DNA from: Devosia soli
Lineage (GTDB): Bacteria; Pseudomonadota; Alphaproteobacteria; Rhizobiales; Devosiaceae
DNA length: 64,000 bases
Direction: 5' to 3'
Assembly (NCBI RefSeq): GCF_000970455.1
Contig: NZ_LAJG01000014.1
Location: 558,001 to 622,000, forward strand
Positions 26,534-35,543 of this stretch are shown piece by piece. Position numbers and translations under genes: made by a program. Within the stretch, counting starts at the first letter, position 1. The number at the start of each line of letters is the position of its first letter. The notes beneath the pieces are model-generated. The model was not told the origin of the DNA. It searched no databases and saw nothing but the letters and a program-made list of their open reading frames with translations.

Positions 26534-26593
26534 CTCGGCGGCAGGCGAACCCGCCGCCGAGGGGTAATGGAGGGGCAGACCGCGCCGCCCCTC
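26534..26593 (-). other. Two intercistronic stem-loops after agpA
   Basis: On the minus strand, GAGGGGC / GCCCCTC (7 bp, bases 26593-26570) is followed by CTCGGCGGC / GCCGCCGAG (9 bp, 26561-26534). Neither ends in a T-run. Such hairpins behind solute-binding protein genes often protect the upstream message and lower permease expression. A comparable hairpin follows the other binding-protein gene at 37074. Confidence 0.7.
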
Positions 26594-26603
26594 GCCGCTT
26601 GGG

Positions 26604-28685
26604 TCAGACGGGACCTGCGCCGCCCGGCTTGCCCGGCAGGGTTTCCGGATGCAGCTCGTAGTCGCCCTGCTTGTCTTCAGGCACGAAGACGCGCTCGCGG
26701 ATGATGTTGTCTTCTGCCCAATTGAACATGAAGATCGGTGCACCAGCCGGGATATTGGCAAAGCGCTTGTTGATGATCAGTGCACCCGGATACTGGGTCA
26801 GACCCACCGAGTAGACGTTCTCGGTGTAGATCCGCTGATACTGCTTCATCAGTTCGGCGCGTTCGGCATTGTCGCTGGTCGCGATGAACTTGTTGACCAC
26901 ATCGACCAGTTCCTGCTCGAAGGGCAAAAGGTCCAGCGTGCCATCGGTACCGGCGCGGTGGAAGTAGCTGGTGCGCGGACCCGTCGGGGCCAGCGAGGCA
27001 GTGCCCTGTACCACCGAGACCATTTCCGAACCCTGGCGCTCGACGCTCCAGTCGAACTGACCGGCCTGAGCCATGTCGTCACGTGCCGTACCGGACTGGA
27101 AGTTGGCGATCACGCGGATTCCCAGCGCTTCCATCTGCGCGATCACGCCTTCAGCGAGGTTGGTGTCCGTGCCGTAGTCGGTATTGGCGAGCAGCGTGAT
27201 TTCCACATCAGCGCCGCCAGCGGTGCCTTCGGGGAAGTTGCGGATGCCATTGCCATCGGTATCGACGAGGTTCAGTCCATCGAGCAGCGTGTTTGCCGCT
27301 TCTATATTGTACGGATAATAGACCGTCGATGCCTTATCGTAGTAGGTCGTCCCGGCATAGAGGCCGCCCGGATAGATGGCGGTGAAAGGACCGCGGACCA
27401 GCGATTCACCCAAGCGCTGGCGGTCAACGGCGATCGTGACGGCCTTGCGGAAATCCAAGTTGCGATTGAGTTCGCGGACGGCTTGGCCGCGCGCGTCGGG
27501 TTCACCCCAGCCATTGGCCGAGAAGTTCATGCGCAGTGCATAGCCGATAGTACGTGCACCGAACTGGAGACGCGCTGGAGCGGTGTCTTCTGCCGAGCGA
27601 CGCAGCGCTTCGACATAGCTTTCGGCCTGTTCGAGGTTCGAGAAGTCGCCTGAACCGGCAACGGCCTGAACGTCGCGGTCGGCCCATGTCGAGAGGCGAT
27701 AGTGCATCTCGTTGAGATAGGGCAACTGGTTGCCGTTTTCGTCGACCTTCCAATAATAAGGATTACGCCGCATGACGATGATGTCATCCGGGCGATATTC
27801 GACGGGCACCCAGGCGCCCATCACCGGAATATTCATATATTCGGGCGGGAAGGCGTTCTTGTACTCTTCGTAGGTATTGTCTGGATTGTATTTGGGGTGC
27901 TGCGGCTTGAGGATATGGCTCGGGCCGGGGCAGAAAGTGCCATAGGCCATCGCATAGAGATATTGCGTCGGCCGGACGTCCTTGAAAGTCCACTTGATGG
28001 TATAGGGATCGACTTCTTCAAGCGTCGTGCCGACACCGAAGGTTTCTGGCGTCGCGCCGTTGAGCGGAGACACGTTGGGATCGTTGACGTTGTCGTTCCA
28101 ATAGAACATCACGTCTTCCGCATCGAACGGGTCGCCGTCAGACCATTTTGCGCCCTCGATGAGGTGCATGGTCAGTTCGTGCCCGTCCTCGGACCATTCC
28201 CAGCTCTTGGCCAGGTTCGGCATCGGCTCGAGTTCTTCGGCTTTGACCTCGAACAGGGGCCCCGTGCGCGTCAGACATTCGGAAAGGCCGATATCGATGC
28301 CGCCCCAGCCCTGGCTCTGCCCGCCGATATAGTTCCAGCCTTCCGGCCGGCCGCCGATCACGTGGCGCATCGTGTCGCCATAGACCCCGATTCCATCGGG
28401 CATATTGCCCGCCTTATAGACCATCGGCTCCTTGGGTAGGCGCTCGGCCACCGGCGGCAGCGTGCCGGCCTCGACATATTTCGAGGTGACCCAGTCGGGC
28501 TCGTGATATTCCGGCAGCGCCTTATATTCGAGAATGTCGCTGATGGACACAAACACCGGCTCGCTCTGCGCGGCGAATTCCGGCGGATCCGGCAGCTCGC
28601 CCGTCAGTTCCTGTGCGGGCAGCGCCAGCATGGAGACGGATAGCAAAAGGCCTGCCCCGCCAAGGGCATAGATTGGCTTTCTCAA
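26604..28685 (-). CDS. agpA: Alpha-galactoside-binding periplasmic protein, SBP family 5
   Basis: A 693-residue family-5 solute-binding protein, longer than the 500-550 residues usual for peptide binders. The start chosen is TTG at 28685 with GGGAGG five bases upstream; it exposes a signal peptide ('RKPIYALGGAGLLLSVSMLA', cleavage near 'LPAQE'). 'LAKSWEWSEDGHELTMHLIEGAKWSDGDPF' (cited by its ends) is the family motif. Large family-5 proteins of this type bind oligosaccharides. Here the operon's MelA points to melibiose or raffinose. It is divergent from the AraC regulator. Confidence 0.88.
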   Translation of the reverse strand: MRKPIYALGGAGLLLSVSMLALPAQELTGELPDPPEFAAQSEPVFVSISDILEYKALPEYHEPDWVTSKYVEAGTLPPVAERLPKEPMVYKAGNMPDGIGVYGDTMRHVIGGRPEGWNYIGGQSQGWGGIDIGLSECLTRTGPLFEVKAEELEPMPNLAKSWEWSEDGHELTMHLIEGAKWSDGDPFDAEDVMFYWNDNVNDPNVSPLNGATPETFGVGTTLEEVDPYTIKWTFKDVRPTQYLYAMAYGTFCPGPSHILKPQHPKYNPDNTYEEYKNAFPPEYMNIPVMGAWVPVEYRPDDIIVMRRNPYYWKVDENGNQLPYLNEMHYRLSTWADRDVQAVAGSGDFSNLEQAESYVEALRRSAEDTAPARLQFGARTIGYALRMNFSANGWGEPDARGQAVRELNRNLDFRKAVTIAVDRQRLGESLVRGPFTAIYPGGLYAGTTYYDKASTVYYPYNIEAANTLLDGLNLVDTDGNGIRNFPEGTAGGADVEITLLANTDYGTDTNLAEGVIAQMEALGIRVIANFQSGTARDDMAQAGQFDWSVERQGSEMVSVVQGTASLAPTGPRTSYFHRAGTDGTLDLLPFEQELVDVVNKFIATSDNAERAELMKQYQRIYTENVYSVGLTQYPGALIINKRFANIPAGAPIFMFNWAEDNIIRERVFVPEDKQGDYELHPETLPGKPGGAGPV

Positions 28686-28796
28686 TAGAACCTCCCTTCG
28701 CAACAGGGCAGCTTGATGCGCAACGAGCCAGTCACTCCCACTAGCCCACGACCCCGTGCATGATCCCAACCTACGACTTGCCAGCGCCGAAGCAAT

Positions 28797-28821
28797 CCGG
28801 AATGATAGAGACTAATTCCGG
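28797..28821. promoter_or_regulatory. Candidate operator between agpA and the AraC gene
   Basis: CCGGAAT (28797-28803) and ATTCCGG (28815-28821) form a perfect inverted repeat with an 11-base spacer, about two helical turns between arm centres. It sits within the 162-base divergent intergenic region, 27 bases before the AraC gene. It is a natural site for the AraC-family protein, but binding is inferred. Confidence 0.5.
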
Positions 28822-28847
28822 TTTTCTAAGAACCTGTAGGGATAAGT

Positions 28848-29765
28848 ATGATTGTTGGCGATCTGCCGGCGCCCACACGCCAGCGCGAAAAGGCGCCCCG
28901 CCCGACCCCGCGCCCGGACCGCAGCTTTTACGCTTCGGGTAAGGCCTTCGGCCGCTTCGGAATTCGAGCTTTCCCGCCTCAGATCATGGCGGCGCCGCAT
29001 AGCCATGGTCATATCGAGTTCAACTGGCTGACCAGCGGGCACATGGACTATGTCTTCGATGGCGGACCAGTCACGGTCGAGGCCAATCGGCTTGTCGCCT
29101 TCTGGGCCGGCATCCCGCACCAGACCGTGGCGCTGCACGATATCGGCGAGGGCCGGCAGCTCAACATCTACCTGCCGATGGACGCGTTTCTCGAAATGCC
29201 GCAGCTCGGCCGGCTGACCGAAACGCTGATGGGCGGCGGCGTCATCCAGTTAACCCCCGAATGCATCGGGCTCGATACGTTGGAACGCTGGCACGGAGAC
29301 TATCGGAGCGGCAGTTCACTCCGCACCGACCTGGTGCGCGCCGAAATCGGCACCATGTTTCGCCGCGCGGCAATCACAGGTTGGGATACCCTGCTCCCGG
29401 CCTGGCTCGAAAAATCCGGTACGCGCACGCGAACCACCACGCCGGTGCGCTACGTGGTTCGCATGGTACGGCACATCGTCGAAAACATCACCGACCCGCT
29501 CTCAGCCGAAGATATTGCCCGCGTCGTCGGTCTTCACCCCAATTACGCGACGAACCTCTTCACCAAGGTCATGCACATCTCAGTGCAGAAGTTCGTCACG
29601 CGCATGCGCCTGATTCGCGCGCGCAGCCTCTTGTTCGATGGCAGCCTCTCCATCGCCAATGTCGCTTTCCAGTCTGGCTTTGTCAGCCAGACCCAGTTTT
29701 ACGAGCATTTTCGAAAGGCCTATGGCATGACGCCGAGCCAGATGCGTAAAGATACGATCGGCTAG
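28848..29765 (+). CDS. AraC-family regulator of the alpha-galactoside operon
   Basis: A 305-residue protein. The N-terminal cupin-like sensing domain has 'AAPHSHGHIEFNWLTSGHMDY' (cited by its ends), and the C-terminal AraC domain has two helix-turn-helices. The first is in 'LSAEDIARVVGLHPNYATNL', the second in 'SIANVAFQSGFVSQTQFYEH'. It is divergent from agpA, in the place of AgpT in Sinorhizobium, and probably activates agpABCD-melA when an alpha-galactoside is bound. The stop overlaps the end of pepT tail-to-tail. Confidence 0.88.
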   Translation: MIVGDLPAPTRQREKAPRPTPRPDRSFYASGKAFGRFGIRAFPPQIMAAPHSHGHIEFNWLTSGHMDYVFDGGPVTVEANRLVAFWAGIPHQTVALHDIGEGRQLNIYLPMDAFLEMPQLGRLTETLMGGGVIQLTPECIGLDTLERWHGDYRSGSSLRTDLVRAEIGTMFRRAAITGWDTLLPAWLEKSGTRTRTTTPVRYVVRMVRHIVENITDPLSAEDIARVVGLHPNYATNLFTKVMHISVQKFVTRMRLIRARSLLFDGSLSIANVAFQSGFVSQTQFYEHFRKAYGMTPSQMRKDTIG

Positions 29766-30994
29766 ACCCGCTCTTCCCAGATCTTTGCCACCTCGACGAT
29801 TGTGGCGACGGCCTTTTCCATATCCTGGCGGCTGATCCATTCGAGCGGCGAATGGAAGGCATGGCCACCGGCAAAGATATTGGCTGTGGGAAGACCCATG
29901 AAGGAGAGCCGCGAGCCATCGGTGCCGCCACGAATCGAGCTGAGTTTCGGCTCCATGCCTGCCCGGCGAACCGCTTCCACAGCGTTTTCAACGATCTGCG
30001 GATATTGGTCGAGAACCTGCTTCATGTTGCGATACTGCTCGCGCACGCTAATCGCGTAGGTGGAACCAGGATAATTGGCGAGCACAGCCTTGGCGATATC
30101 CTCGACCATGGCGTGCTTTTCGCGCAGTCCTTCTTCGGTGAAATCGCGGACGATCATCGCGATGTCCGCCTTCTCCATCGATCCGCTGATAGCGACCGGA
30201 TGGACGAAACCGTCGCGGCCTTCCGTTGCTTCCGGCGAGACGTTACGCGGCAGGCGCGCGACGATTTCCCCGGCAATCTTGATGGCGTTTTCCATCCGGC
30301 CCTTGGCAAAGCCGGGATGCATGGCGACACCCTTGATGGAAATATCGAGACCATCGGCGGAGAAGGTTTCGTCTTCGACGGTGCCGGCGGTTTCGCCATC
30401 CATGGTATAGGCAAAGTCCGCGCCCAGGGTCTTAAAATCGACCTTGTCGACGCCGCGACCGATTTCCTCGTCCGGCGTAAACAGCAGTTTGATTGTACCG
30501 TGGCGGATCGACTTGTCCTTGAGCAGGATTTCGGCGGCCGTCACGATCTCGGCAATCCCCGCCTTATCGTCGGCGCCGAGCAGGGTCGTGCCGTCCGTCG
30601 TGATCAGGTCATTGCCGAGCTGATTGGCGAGCTCCGGATGATCGGCCACACGGATGACCCGGCTCGTATCACTCACCAGCGTGATGTCGCCGCCGGCATA
30701 GTTGCGGATGATCTGGGGCTTGACGCCAGTGCCCGAAAAATCGGGCGCCGTATCGACATGAGAGCAGAAGCAGATGACCGGCACGGTCTTGTCGGTATTG
30801 GCCGGGACGGTCGCATAGACATAGCCATTCTCGTCCATATGCGCATCGCTTAGCCCGATCGCCTGCAGCTCGGACACGAGAAGGCGCAGCAGATCCTTCT
30901 GCTTTTCGGTCGAGGGCTGGGTAGGAGACGCTCCATCCGACTGGGTATCGATGACCACATAGCGGAGGAAACGATCGAGGACGGTATCGGTCAT
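29762..30994 (-). CDS. pepT: Tripeptide aminopeptidase, peptidase T
   Basis: A 410-residue M20-family di-zinc peptidase that releases the N-terminal residue from tripeptides in the cytosol. 'FCSHVDTAPDFSG' (metal His), 'GTTLLGADDKAGIAEIV' (bridging Asp), 'LFTPDEEIGRGVDK' (catalytic Glu) and 'IRGGTDGSRLSFMG' match PepT rather than DapE or ArgE. It is not obviously linked to the flanking sugar operons and appears monocistronic. Confidence 0.96.
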   Translation of the reverse strand: MTDTVLDRFLRYVVIDTQSDGASPTQPSTEKQKDLLRLLVSELQAIGLSDAHMDENGYVYATVPANTDKTVPVICFCSHVDTAPDFSGTGVKPQIIRNYAGGDITLVSDTSRVIRVADHPELANQLGNDLITTDGTTLLGADDKAGIAEIVTAAEILLKDKSIRHGTIKLLFTPDEEIGRGVDKVDFKTLGADFAYTMDGETAGTVEDETFSADGLDISIKGVAMHPGFAKGRMENAIKIAGEIVARLPRNVSPEATEGRDGFVHPVAISGSMEKADIAMIVRDFTEEGLREKHAMVEDIAKAVLANYPGSTYAISVREQYRNMKQVLDQYPQIVENAVEAVRRAGMEPKLSSIRGGTDGSRLSFMGLPTANIFAGGHAFHSPLEWISRQDMEKAVATIVEVAKIWEERV

Positions 30995-31040
30995 GGGGCA
31001 TCCTGGCTAAATCACTGGTGCAAGACTTAGCCCGGCAAAG

Positions 31041-31063
31041 CGCGCCCGGTCCAGCCGGGCGCG
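31041..31063 (-). terminator. GC-rich hairpin at the end of the dehydrogenase operon
   Basis: CGCGCCCGG and CCGGGCGCG form a perfect 9-bp stem with a 5-base loop, eight bases after the alcohol dehydrogenase stop on the minus strand. Only a short T stretch follows (CTTTG), so termination may be weak or assisted. Confidence 0.6.
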
Positions 31064-31070
31064 TGAACGA

Positions 31071-32207
31071 TTATAAAGCTGCCTGGTAGATGGCGAGGAT
31101 ATCGGTCTGGGTCATCGGGCGCGGATTGTTGTCGATCAAACGCTTGATGGCGAAGGCTTCCTCGGCCCAAAGCGGAAGCTGGGCCTCCTTGGCCCCATGG
31201 TTCTTGAGGCTCATGTCGACACCGAGAGACCGGCAATAGTCGTGCGCCCTATCAACAACAATGCGTTCATCGGCAGGGCTCGAAAGCCCGAGAGCTTTTA
31301 GTACAGCCGCCGTCTTTTCAGGCCGAGTGCCGGCATTGAAGGCAAGGACATGCGGAAAGATGATCGCATTGGCAAGGCCGTGCGGGAGCTTGAGACGCGT
31401 GCCGAGCGGATAGGCGAGCGCATGGCCGCCGGCCGTGTTGACCGGCCCAAGGCAGATGCCGCCATAGTAGGAGGCGAGCATCATGCCCGCGCGCGCTTCG
31501 GTATCGGTGCCATCGGCAACGGCGCGCTTGAGATATTTCCCCACGAGTTCGATCCCGAGGCTCGCATAGCCATCGATCAGGGGATGAGCCTTGATACTGG
31601 TATAGGCTTCAACGCAGTGGGCGAGAGCATCGACGCCGGTGGCGGCAGTCACGGCCGAAGGAACCGAATAGGTCAGTTCCGGGTCGAGCACAGCAATATC
31701 GGCCAGCATATGTCGGCTTTCGATCGCGAGTTTGGCCAGCGTCTCGGGATTGGTGACGAGCGAACGGATGCCCGCTTCCGAACCCGTTCCGGACGTGGTG
31801 GGCACCTGGGCGAGCGCAGTGCGGCGGCCGTTGACCTTATTGACGCCGACGACGTCGAGCACGGTTTGCTCGCTGTCCCAGAGGACGGCGACGAGCTTGG
31901 CGACGTCCATGACAGACCCACCGCCAAGGCCAATGACGAGATCGGGCCTTAAGACACGGGCGGCCTCGAGCACGGCGTTTACTGCCGGAAGATCGGGCTC
32001 GGGTGGAATATCGGTAAAGGTTTCAACGGCGCCGTTAAGGCCGATGCGATCGACAAAGCCGACCGTTGGTGCCATGGCGACAACGAAAACGCGGCCGTAC
32101 CCTTCGGCCCAATCAGCAAGGCGCGAGACGGCGCCGGCGCCAATTTCAAGGCGGGCTGGCTGCACCAGCGTGATCGGCCGTGCCATGGAGAGGATCGTGT
32201 CAGGCAT
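31071..32207 (-). CDS. Iron-containing alcohol dehydrogenase
   Basis: A 378-residue group III (iron-type) alcohol dehydrogenase. 'GLGGGSVMDVAKLVAVL' is the NAD(P)-binding loop. 'ALAHCVEAYTSIKAHPLIDG' and 'KLPHGLANAIIFPHVL' contain metal-binding His residues. Relatives reduce maleylacetate, lactaldehyde or hydroxy-aldehydes. The ATG at 32207 overlaps the DapA-like stop by eight bases (ATGCCTGA). Being last in the operon, it may reduce the aldehyde released by the aldolase. The true substrate is unknown. Confidence 0.88.
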   Translation of the reverse strand: MPDTILSMARPITLVQPARLEIGAGAVSRLADWAEGYGRVFVVAMAPTVGFVDRIGLNGAVETFTDIPPEPDLPAVNAVLEAARVLRPDLVIGLGGGSVMDVAKLVAVLWDSEQTVLDVVGVNKVNGRRTALAQVPTTSGTGSEAGIRSLVTNPETLAKLAIESRHMLADIAVLDPELTYSVPSAVTAATGVDALAHCVEAYTSIKAHPLIDGYASLGIELVGKYLKRAVADGTDTEARAGMMLASYYGGICLGPVNTAGGHALAYPLGTRLKLPHGLANAIIFPHVLAFNAGTRPEKTAAVLKALGLSSPADERIVVDRAHDYCRSLGVDMSLKNHGAKEAQLPLWAEEAFAIKRLIDNNPRPMTQTDILAIYQAAL

Positions 32208-33129
32208 TTTCCTGCGCCTCCAGCTCAGCCATCTTCGCCCAGACCTTGTCGAGTTCGACACCGGTCAGTTCAACCAGCGGCGGACGGACGCGCGTCCAGC
32301 CGGCGTGGTTGCGGCGCTTGGCGAGCATGGCCTTGATGGTCGGCAGCTGCACATAAGCGTTAGAGAGATCGCGCCAGGCATTGATGCGCGCCTGTGCGGC
32401 GTCGACTTCTGCCGATTTGGTTTCGTCGAACCAGTTGTCGAAGACGACGCGCAGATGTTTGCCGATAAGATTGGAACTCGAGGTGATGCACCCTGCCCCG
32501 CCCGAGCGCAGCAGCGGCAGCATGAACGGGTCGGCGCCAGCAAGGACGGAGAAATCCTGGAAGGCCGTGGCGAAGGCCTCCATGCTTTCGATCTTGCCCG
32601 AAGAATCCTTGACGCCGACGATGACGCCGGGAAACGCCTCGCGGAGGCGCGCCGTCAGTTCAAGCGAAATGCCGATCTGGGCGATGGGCGGGATGTGGTA
32701 GAGAATGACGCGCAGGTCATCGCTGCCGACGCCTTCAATGAGTTCGGCATAGAAGCGGAAAAGGCCTTCGTCGCTTACCCCCTTGTAATAAAAGGGTGGG
32801 AGGACGACGCAGGCTTTTACACCGGCTTCGACTGCGTATTTTAAGAGCGTGACGCTATCCGGAACATTGGTCTGCGACGTGCCGGGGAGCAGGCGCTGCG
32901 GATCAAGCCCCGCTGCGATGACCTTTTCCAAGAGTTCTTGGCGCTGAGCGATGCTGAACGAGTTCGCTTCGCCGGTAGTGCCGAGAAGCGCAACACCATC
33001 GCAGCCTTCCTCGATCAGCGCCCTGCAGTGGGCGGCGAAGGCGGCGTGGTCGGGCGCGCCATTTTCAAGGACGGGCGTGGCCGAGGCGCAGAAGACGCCG
33101 GAGACGGGGAGGTTCTTGGCGGGATTCAT
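32200..33129 (-). CDS. DapA/NAL-family aldolase or synthase
   Basis: A 309-residue class I aldolase of the dihydrodipicolinate synthase / N-acetylneuraminate lyase group. '[13 protein letters not shown]' binds the pyruvate carboxylate, 'ILYHIPP' carries the Tyr, and '[12 protein letters not shown]' holds the Schiff-base Lys. Because it sits with PdxA2-like, alcohol dehydrogenase and acid-sugar kinase genes, lysine synthesis is unlikely. Cleavage or formation of a 2-keto acid in sugar-acid catabolism is more probable. It overlaps both neighbours. Confidence 0.9.
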   Translation of the reverse strand: MNPAKNLPVSGVFCASATPVLENGAPDHAAFAAHCRALIEEGCDGVALLGTTGEANSFSIAQRQELLEKVIAAGLDPQRLLPGTSQTNVPDSVTLLKYAVEAGVKACVVLPPFYYKGVSDEGLFRFYAELIEGVGSDDLRVILYHIPPIAQIGISLELTARLREAFPGVIVGVKDSSGKIESMEAFATAFQDFSVLAGADPFMLPLLRSGGAGCITSSSNLIGKHLRVVFDNWFDETKSAEVDAAQARINAWRDLSNAYVQLPTIKAMLAKRRNHAGWTRVRPPLVELTGVELDKVWAKMAELEAQENA

Positions 33130-34076
33130 GACTTCTTCCCCGAAACGAGCCGTCGCGCATAGGCGATGGCGGACTGCATATTGGTGTGGTTGGCCTTGCC
33201 GGTGCCGGCGATGTCGAAGGCCGTGCCGTGATCGACCGAGGTGCGGTCGATCGGGAGGCCGAGCGAGACGTTGACGGCGGTGTCGAAGGCGACGAGCTTG
33301 ATCGGGATGTGGCCCTGATCGTGATATTGCGCGACGACGAGGTCGAAGGCGCCGTTATAGGCGCGGTGATAGACAGTGTCGGCCGAGATCGGGCCGACGA
33401 CATTGATGCCTTCGGCTTTGGCCTGCGCTACGGCGGGGACGACCTGCAGATCGTCTTCATTGCCGAATAGACCGCTTTCGCCGCAATGGGGATTGATGCC
33501 TGCTACGGCAATGCGCGGATTGTCGTAGCCGATGCGCTTGAGGTGGTCGTTGCCCATGCGGATGGTGGCGAGGATGCGCTCGGGCGTGGCGCGGTCGATG
33601 GCGGTTTTGAGCGACACGTGGGTCGAGACGTGGATCACCTTTAGGCGATCCGAGCCAAGCAGCATCCAAGCGGTCTTTTGACCGGTCAGGTGCGCCAACA
33701 TGCCGGTGTGGCCGTCATAATGGTGACCGGCAAGGTTCAGCGCTTCCTTGTTAATCGGGGCAGTGACGATACACCCGATCGCACCAGCCTCAGCGTCGCG
33801 GACAGCTTTCTCGATGAAGCGGAAGGCGGCGTCGCCACCGCGCGGATCGAGCTTGCCCCAAGGCAGAGGGCCGCCTTCGATGGGAAGGTCGACGACGAGG
33901 CCTTGGAGATCGAGCGCCACGCCAACGGCATCGCGGGCTTTTTCAAGCGTCGCCAGATTGCCGTATAGGCGGGTGCGGGCGCGGTCTTCGGCGCTCATTT
34001 CTGCGAGCGCCGTGACCGAAATCTCGGGACCGACGCCAGCCGGGTCGCCCATGGTAATGCCGATGATGTCGCTCAC
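33126..34076 (-). CDS. pdxA2: PdxA2-like 4-phospho-acid-sugar dehydrogenase
   Basis: A 316-residue member of the PdxA family, beginning '[18 protein letters not shown]'. Metal-binding and phosphate-binding segments are '[20 protein letters not shown]', '[14 protein letters not shown]' and '[11 protein letters not shown]'. The GTG start overlaps the upstream stop (GTGA). PdxA2 proteins paired with DUF1537 kinases oxidise and decarboxylate 4-phospho-D-threonate or -erythronate to dihydroxyacetone phosphate. A DUF1537 kinase lies in the divergent operon at 40.6 kb, so a degradative rather than vitamin B6 role is inferred. Confidence 0.9.
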   Translation of the reverse strand: MSDIIGITMGDPAGVGPEISVTALAEMSAEDRARTRLYGNLATLEKARDAVGVALDLQGLVVDLPIEGGPLPWGKLDPRGGDAAFRFIEKAVRDAEAGAIGCIVTAPINKEALNLAGHHYDGHTGMLAHLTGQKTAWMLLGSDRLKVIHVSTHVSLKTAIDRATPERILATIRMGNDHLKRIGYDNPRIAVAGINPHCGESGLFGNEDDLQVVPAVAQAKAEGINVVGPISADTVYHRAYNGAFDLVVAQYHDQGHIPIKLVAFDTAVNVSLGLPIDRTSVDHGTAFDIAGTGKANHTNMQSAIAYARRLVSGKKS

Positions 34077-35245
34077 GAGTGTTCTCCGTCGATCCATCCC
34101 GCGGGGAGACGGACATATTTGATGGCGCGCCGGAAGTAGGTGTAGGCGACGTGCAATGCGCCGTCCGCCCCTTCCAGCAGATAGGGATAGGACAGTTCCT
34201 TATTCCGCCCATCGACGGAATTGTTCGAAAGGCACGTGCCGGGGCTGTCGTCGATGATGCGGCGGATGGGCCAGGTGAGGCCGCCATCGGTCGAGACGCA
34301 CAGAGTCATGGGCGCGCGGGGCACGCCCCAAATCGGCGAGCAGCCGCCGGTAGCGTCAGGGCGGTCGTCGCCTTCTTCGATTTCGTCATAAAGCGAGGCG
34401 CGGCGATCCGATGAAGTGGCTGATGAAATCGGGTTGCAGACCATGGCAAGGCGGCCATCGGCCAGGCGAATGACGTTGATGGACGAATTGTTGTTGGGCA
34501 CATCGGTCGGCGCTGGCGCGGACCAGGTCACGCCACCATCGAGGCTTTCAGACCGATGCACGAAGTCGGACTGGCGGCGGCGGTAGAAGGCGACCATGTG
34601 ATCGCCATCGAGCGGCACGATCGTCATGTGCACAGACCCTATCGAACCGGAGACCTCGGACATGGTCCAAGACTGGCCTTCGTCGGTGCTTACGGCGACG
34701 GCGGCCGTGTCGTGGCTGCCGTTCCAGCGTTGGCCAGGACGTGAAATGCAGCGGAAGATTGGCATCATCCAGGCGCCGTCACTGCGGCGCACGAAGCGGC
34801 CGCGGATGAAACTGCCGAGGGGCAGGTCCAGATCGCGCGGCTCAGCGCCGGACAATGCGCCGTTTTCGACCGAGATTGGGCGGGCGCGGAGGAGGCATTC
34901 GTCCTGATTGCCTGAGGGTTGGGCGGTGTGAAAAAGCTGCCACTCACCCTTGCCGTTGCGCCAGAGGACGGGATTCTGTTCCGAACGATCGGGATCGTGG
35001 CTGAGGCGCACTGACGGACCCCAGCTGTCGGCACCGGAGGCGAGGGTTGTGCCATAGATGGAGATGTCGGATTTGCCTTCGAGCGTGCCGCCGAACCAGA
35101 GGCAGGCGAGCGCACCGTCGTCCAACAATTCGATGAAGGCAGCATGGTTCTGAACCATGGGCGAAGGCAGGAAGGCTTCGAAGCGCCCACCGCCAACATC
35201 GGTCAGGCGACCATCCATCCGAGCCGCGATTTCGTCCGGCGACAT
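34073..35245 (-). CDS. Cytoplasmic sialidase-like BNR-repeat protein
   Basis: A 390-residue six-bladed propeller of the BNR_2/sialidase superfamily. Three Asp boxes are seen: 'STDEGQSW' (about 186), 'SLDGGVTW' (about 234) and 'STDGGLTW' (about 318). A conserved '[19 protein letters not shown]' segment precedes them. There is no signal peptide, so it acts in the cytosol on an imported molecule. Whether it is a true sialidase, a rhamnosidase-like hydrolase or a lyase cannot be told. GGGGAGAGG precedes the ATG. It is the first gene of its operon. Confidence 0.85.
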   Translation of the reverse strand: MSPDEIAARMDGRLTDVGGGRFEAFLPSPMVQNHAAFIELLDDGALACLWFGGTLEGKSDISIYGTTLASGADSWGPSVRLSHDPDRSEQNPVLWRNGKGEWQLFHTAQPSGNQDECLLRARPISVENGALSGAEPRDLDLPLGSFIRGRFVRRSDGAWMMPIFRCISRPGQRWNGSHDTAAVAVSTDEGQSWTMSEVSGSIGSVHMTIVPLDGDHMVAFYRRRQSDFVHRSESLDGGVTWSAPAPTDVPNNNSSINVIRLADGRLAMVCNPISSATSSDRRASLYDEIEEGDDRPDATGGCSPIWGVPRAPMTLCVSTDGGLTWPIRRIIDDSPGTCLSNNSVDGRNKELSYPYLLEGADGALHVAYTYFRRAIKYVRLPAGWIDGEHS

Positions 35246-35543
35246 GCCTCTCCCCTTCTTCTAGTTGGGCCGCAAACTTCACTCACCGTTATATGTTGTC
35301 AAGTTCTTATTAGAACCATTTGACAATCTACAATGGTTTGAATCAGGAAATAACCTCTATTTTGCAACGCTTTAGACTGAGTTATAAAACAGATTTGGAA
35401 AGCCTTAAAATTTTGGTTTGACAACTATTGGCACAATGGAGTTAGTTTTGTCCAAGGAAGGACGCAGTCCATCCGGAGGATATTTGCATGGGCGCTCCCC
35501 GCAGCGGCGCCTGTGACGCGTCTAGCTGCGACGGGAGGTTACA
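35246..35543. promoter_or_regulatory. Divergent control region of the acid-sugar cluster
   Basis: These 298 bases separate two divergent operons and are distinctly AT-richer than the coding DNA around them, mainly from 35281 to 35460. They contain TTGTCAA (35296-35302) and TTGACAA (35320-35326), with GTTCT/AGAAC nested inside, giving a two-tier inverted repeat over 31 bases. A further TTTGACAA lies near 35417 and TTTTGTCC near 35446. TTGACA hexamers face both ways. The GntR protein at 41.6 kb is the obvious candidate to bind here. Confidence 0.6.

Noticed and set aside
32200..33129. Biosynthetic dapA for lysine
   Set aside because: The gene is embedded and coupled in a catabolic operon; the family is broad and includes many 2-keto acid aldolases.
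33126..34076. Biosynthetic pdxA for vitamin B6
   Set aside because: No other pdx genes are near, and the DUF1537 kinase context fits the PdxA2 catabolic group.
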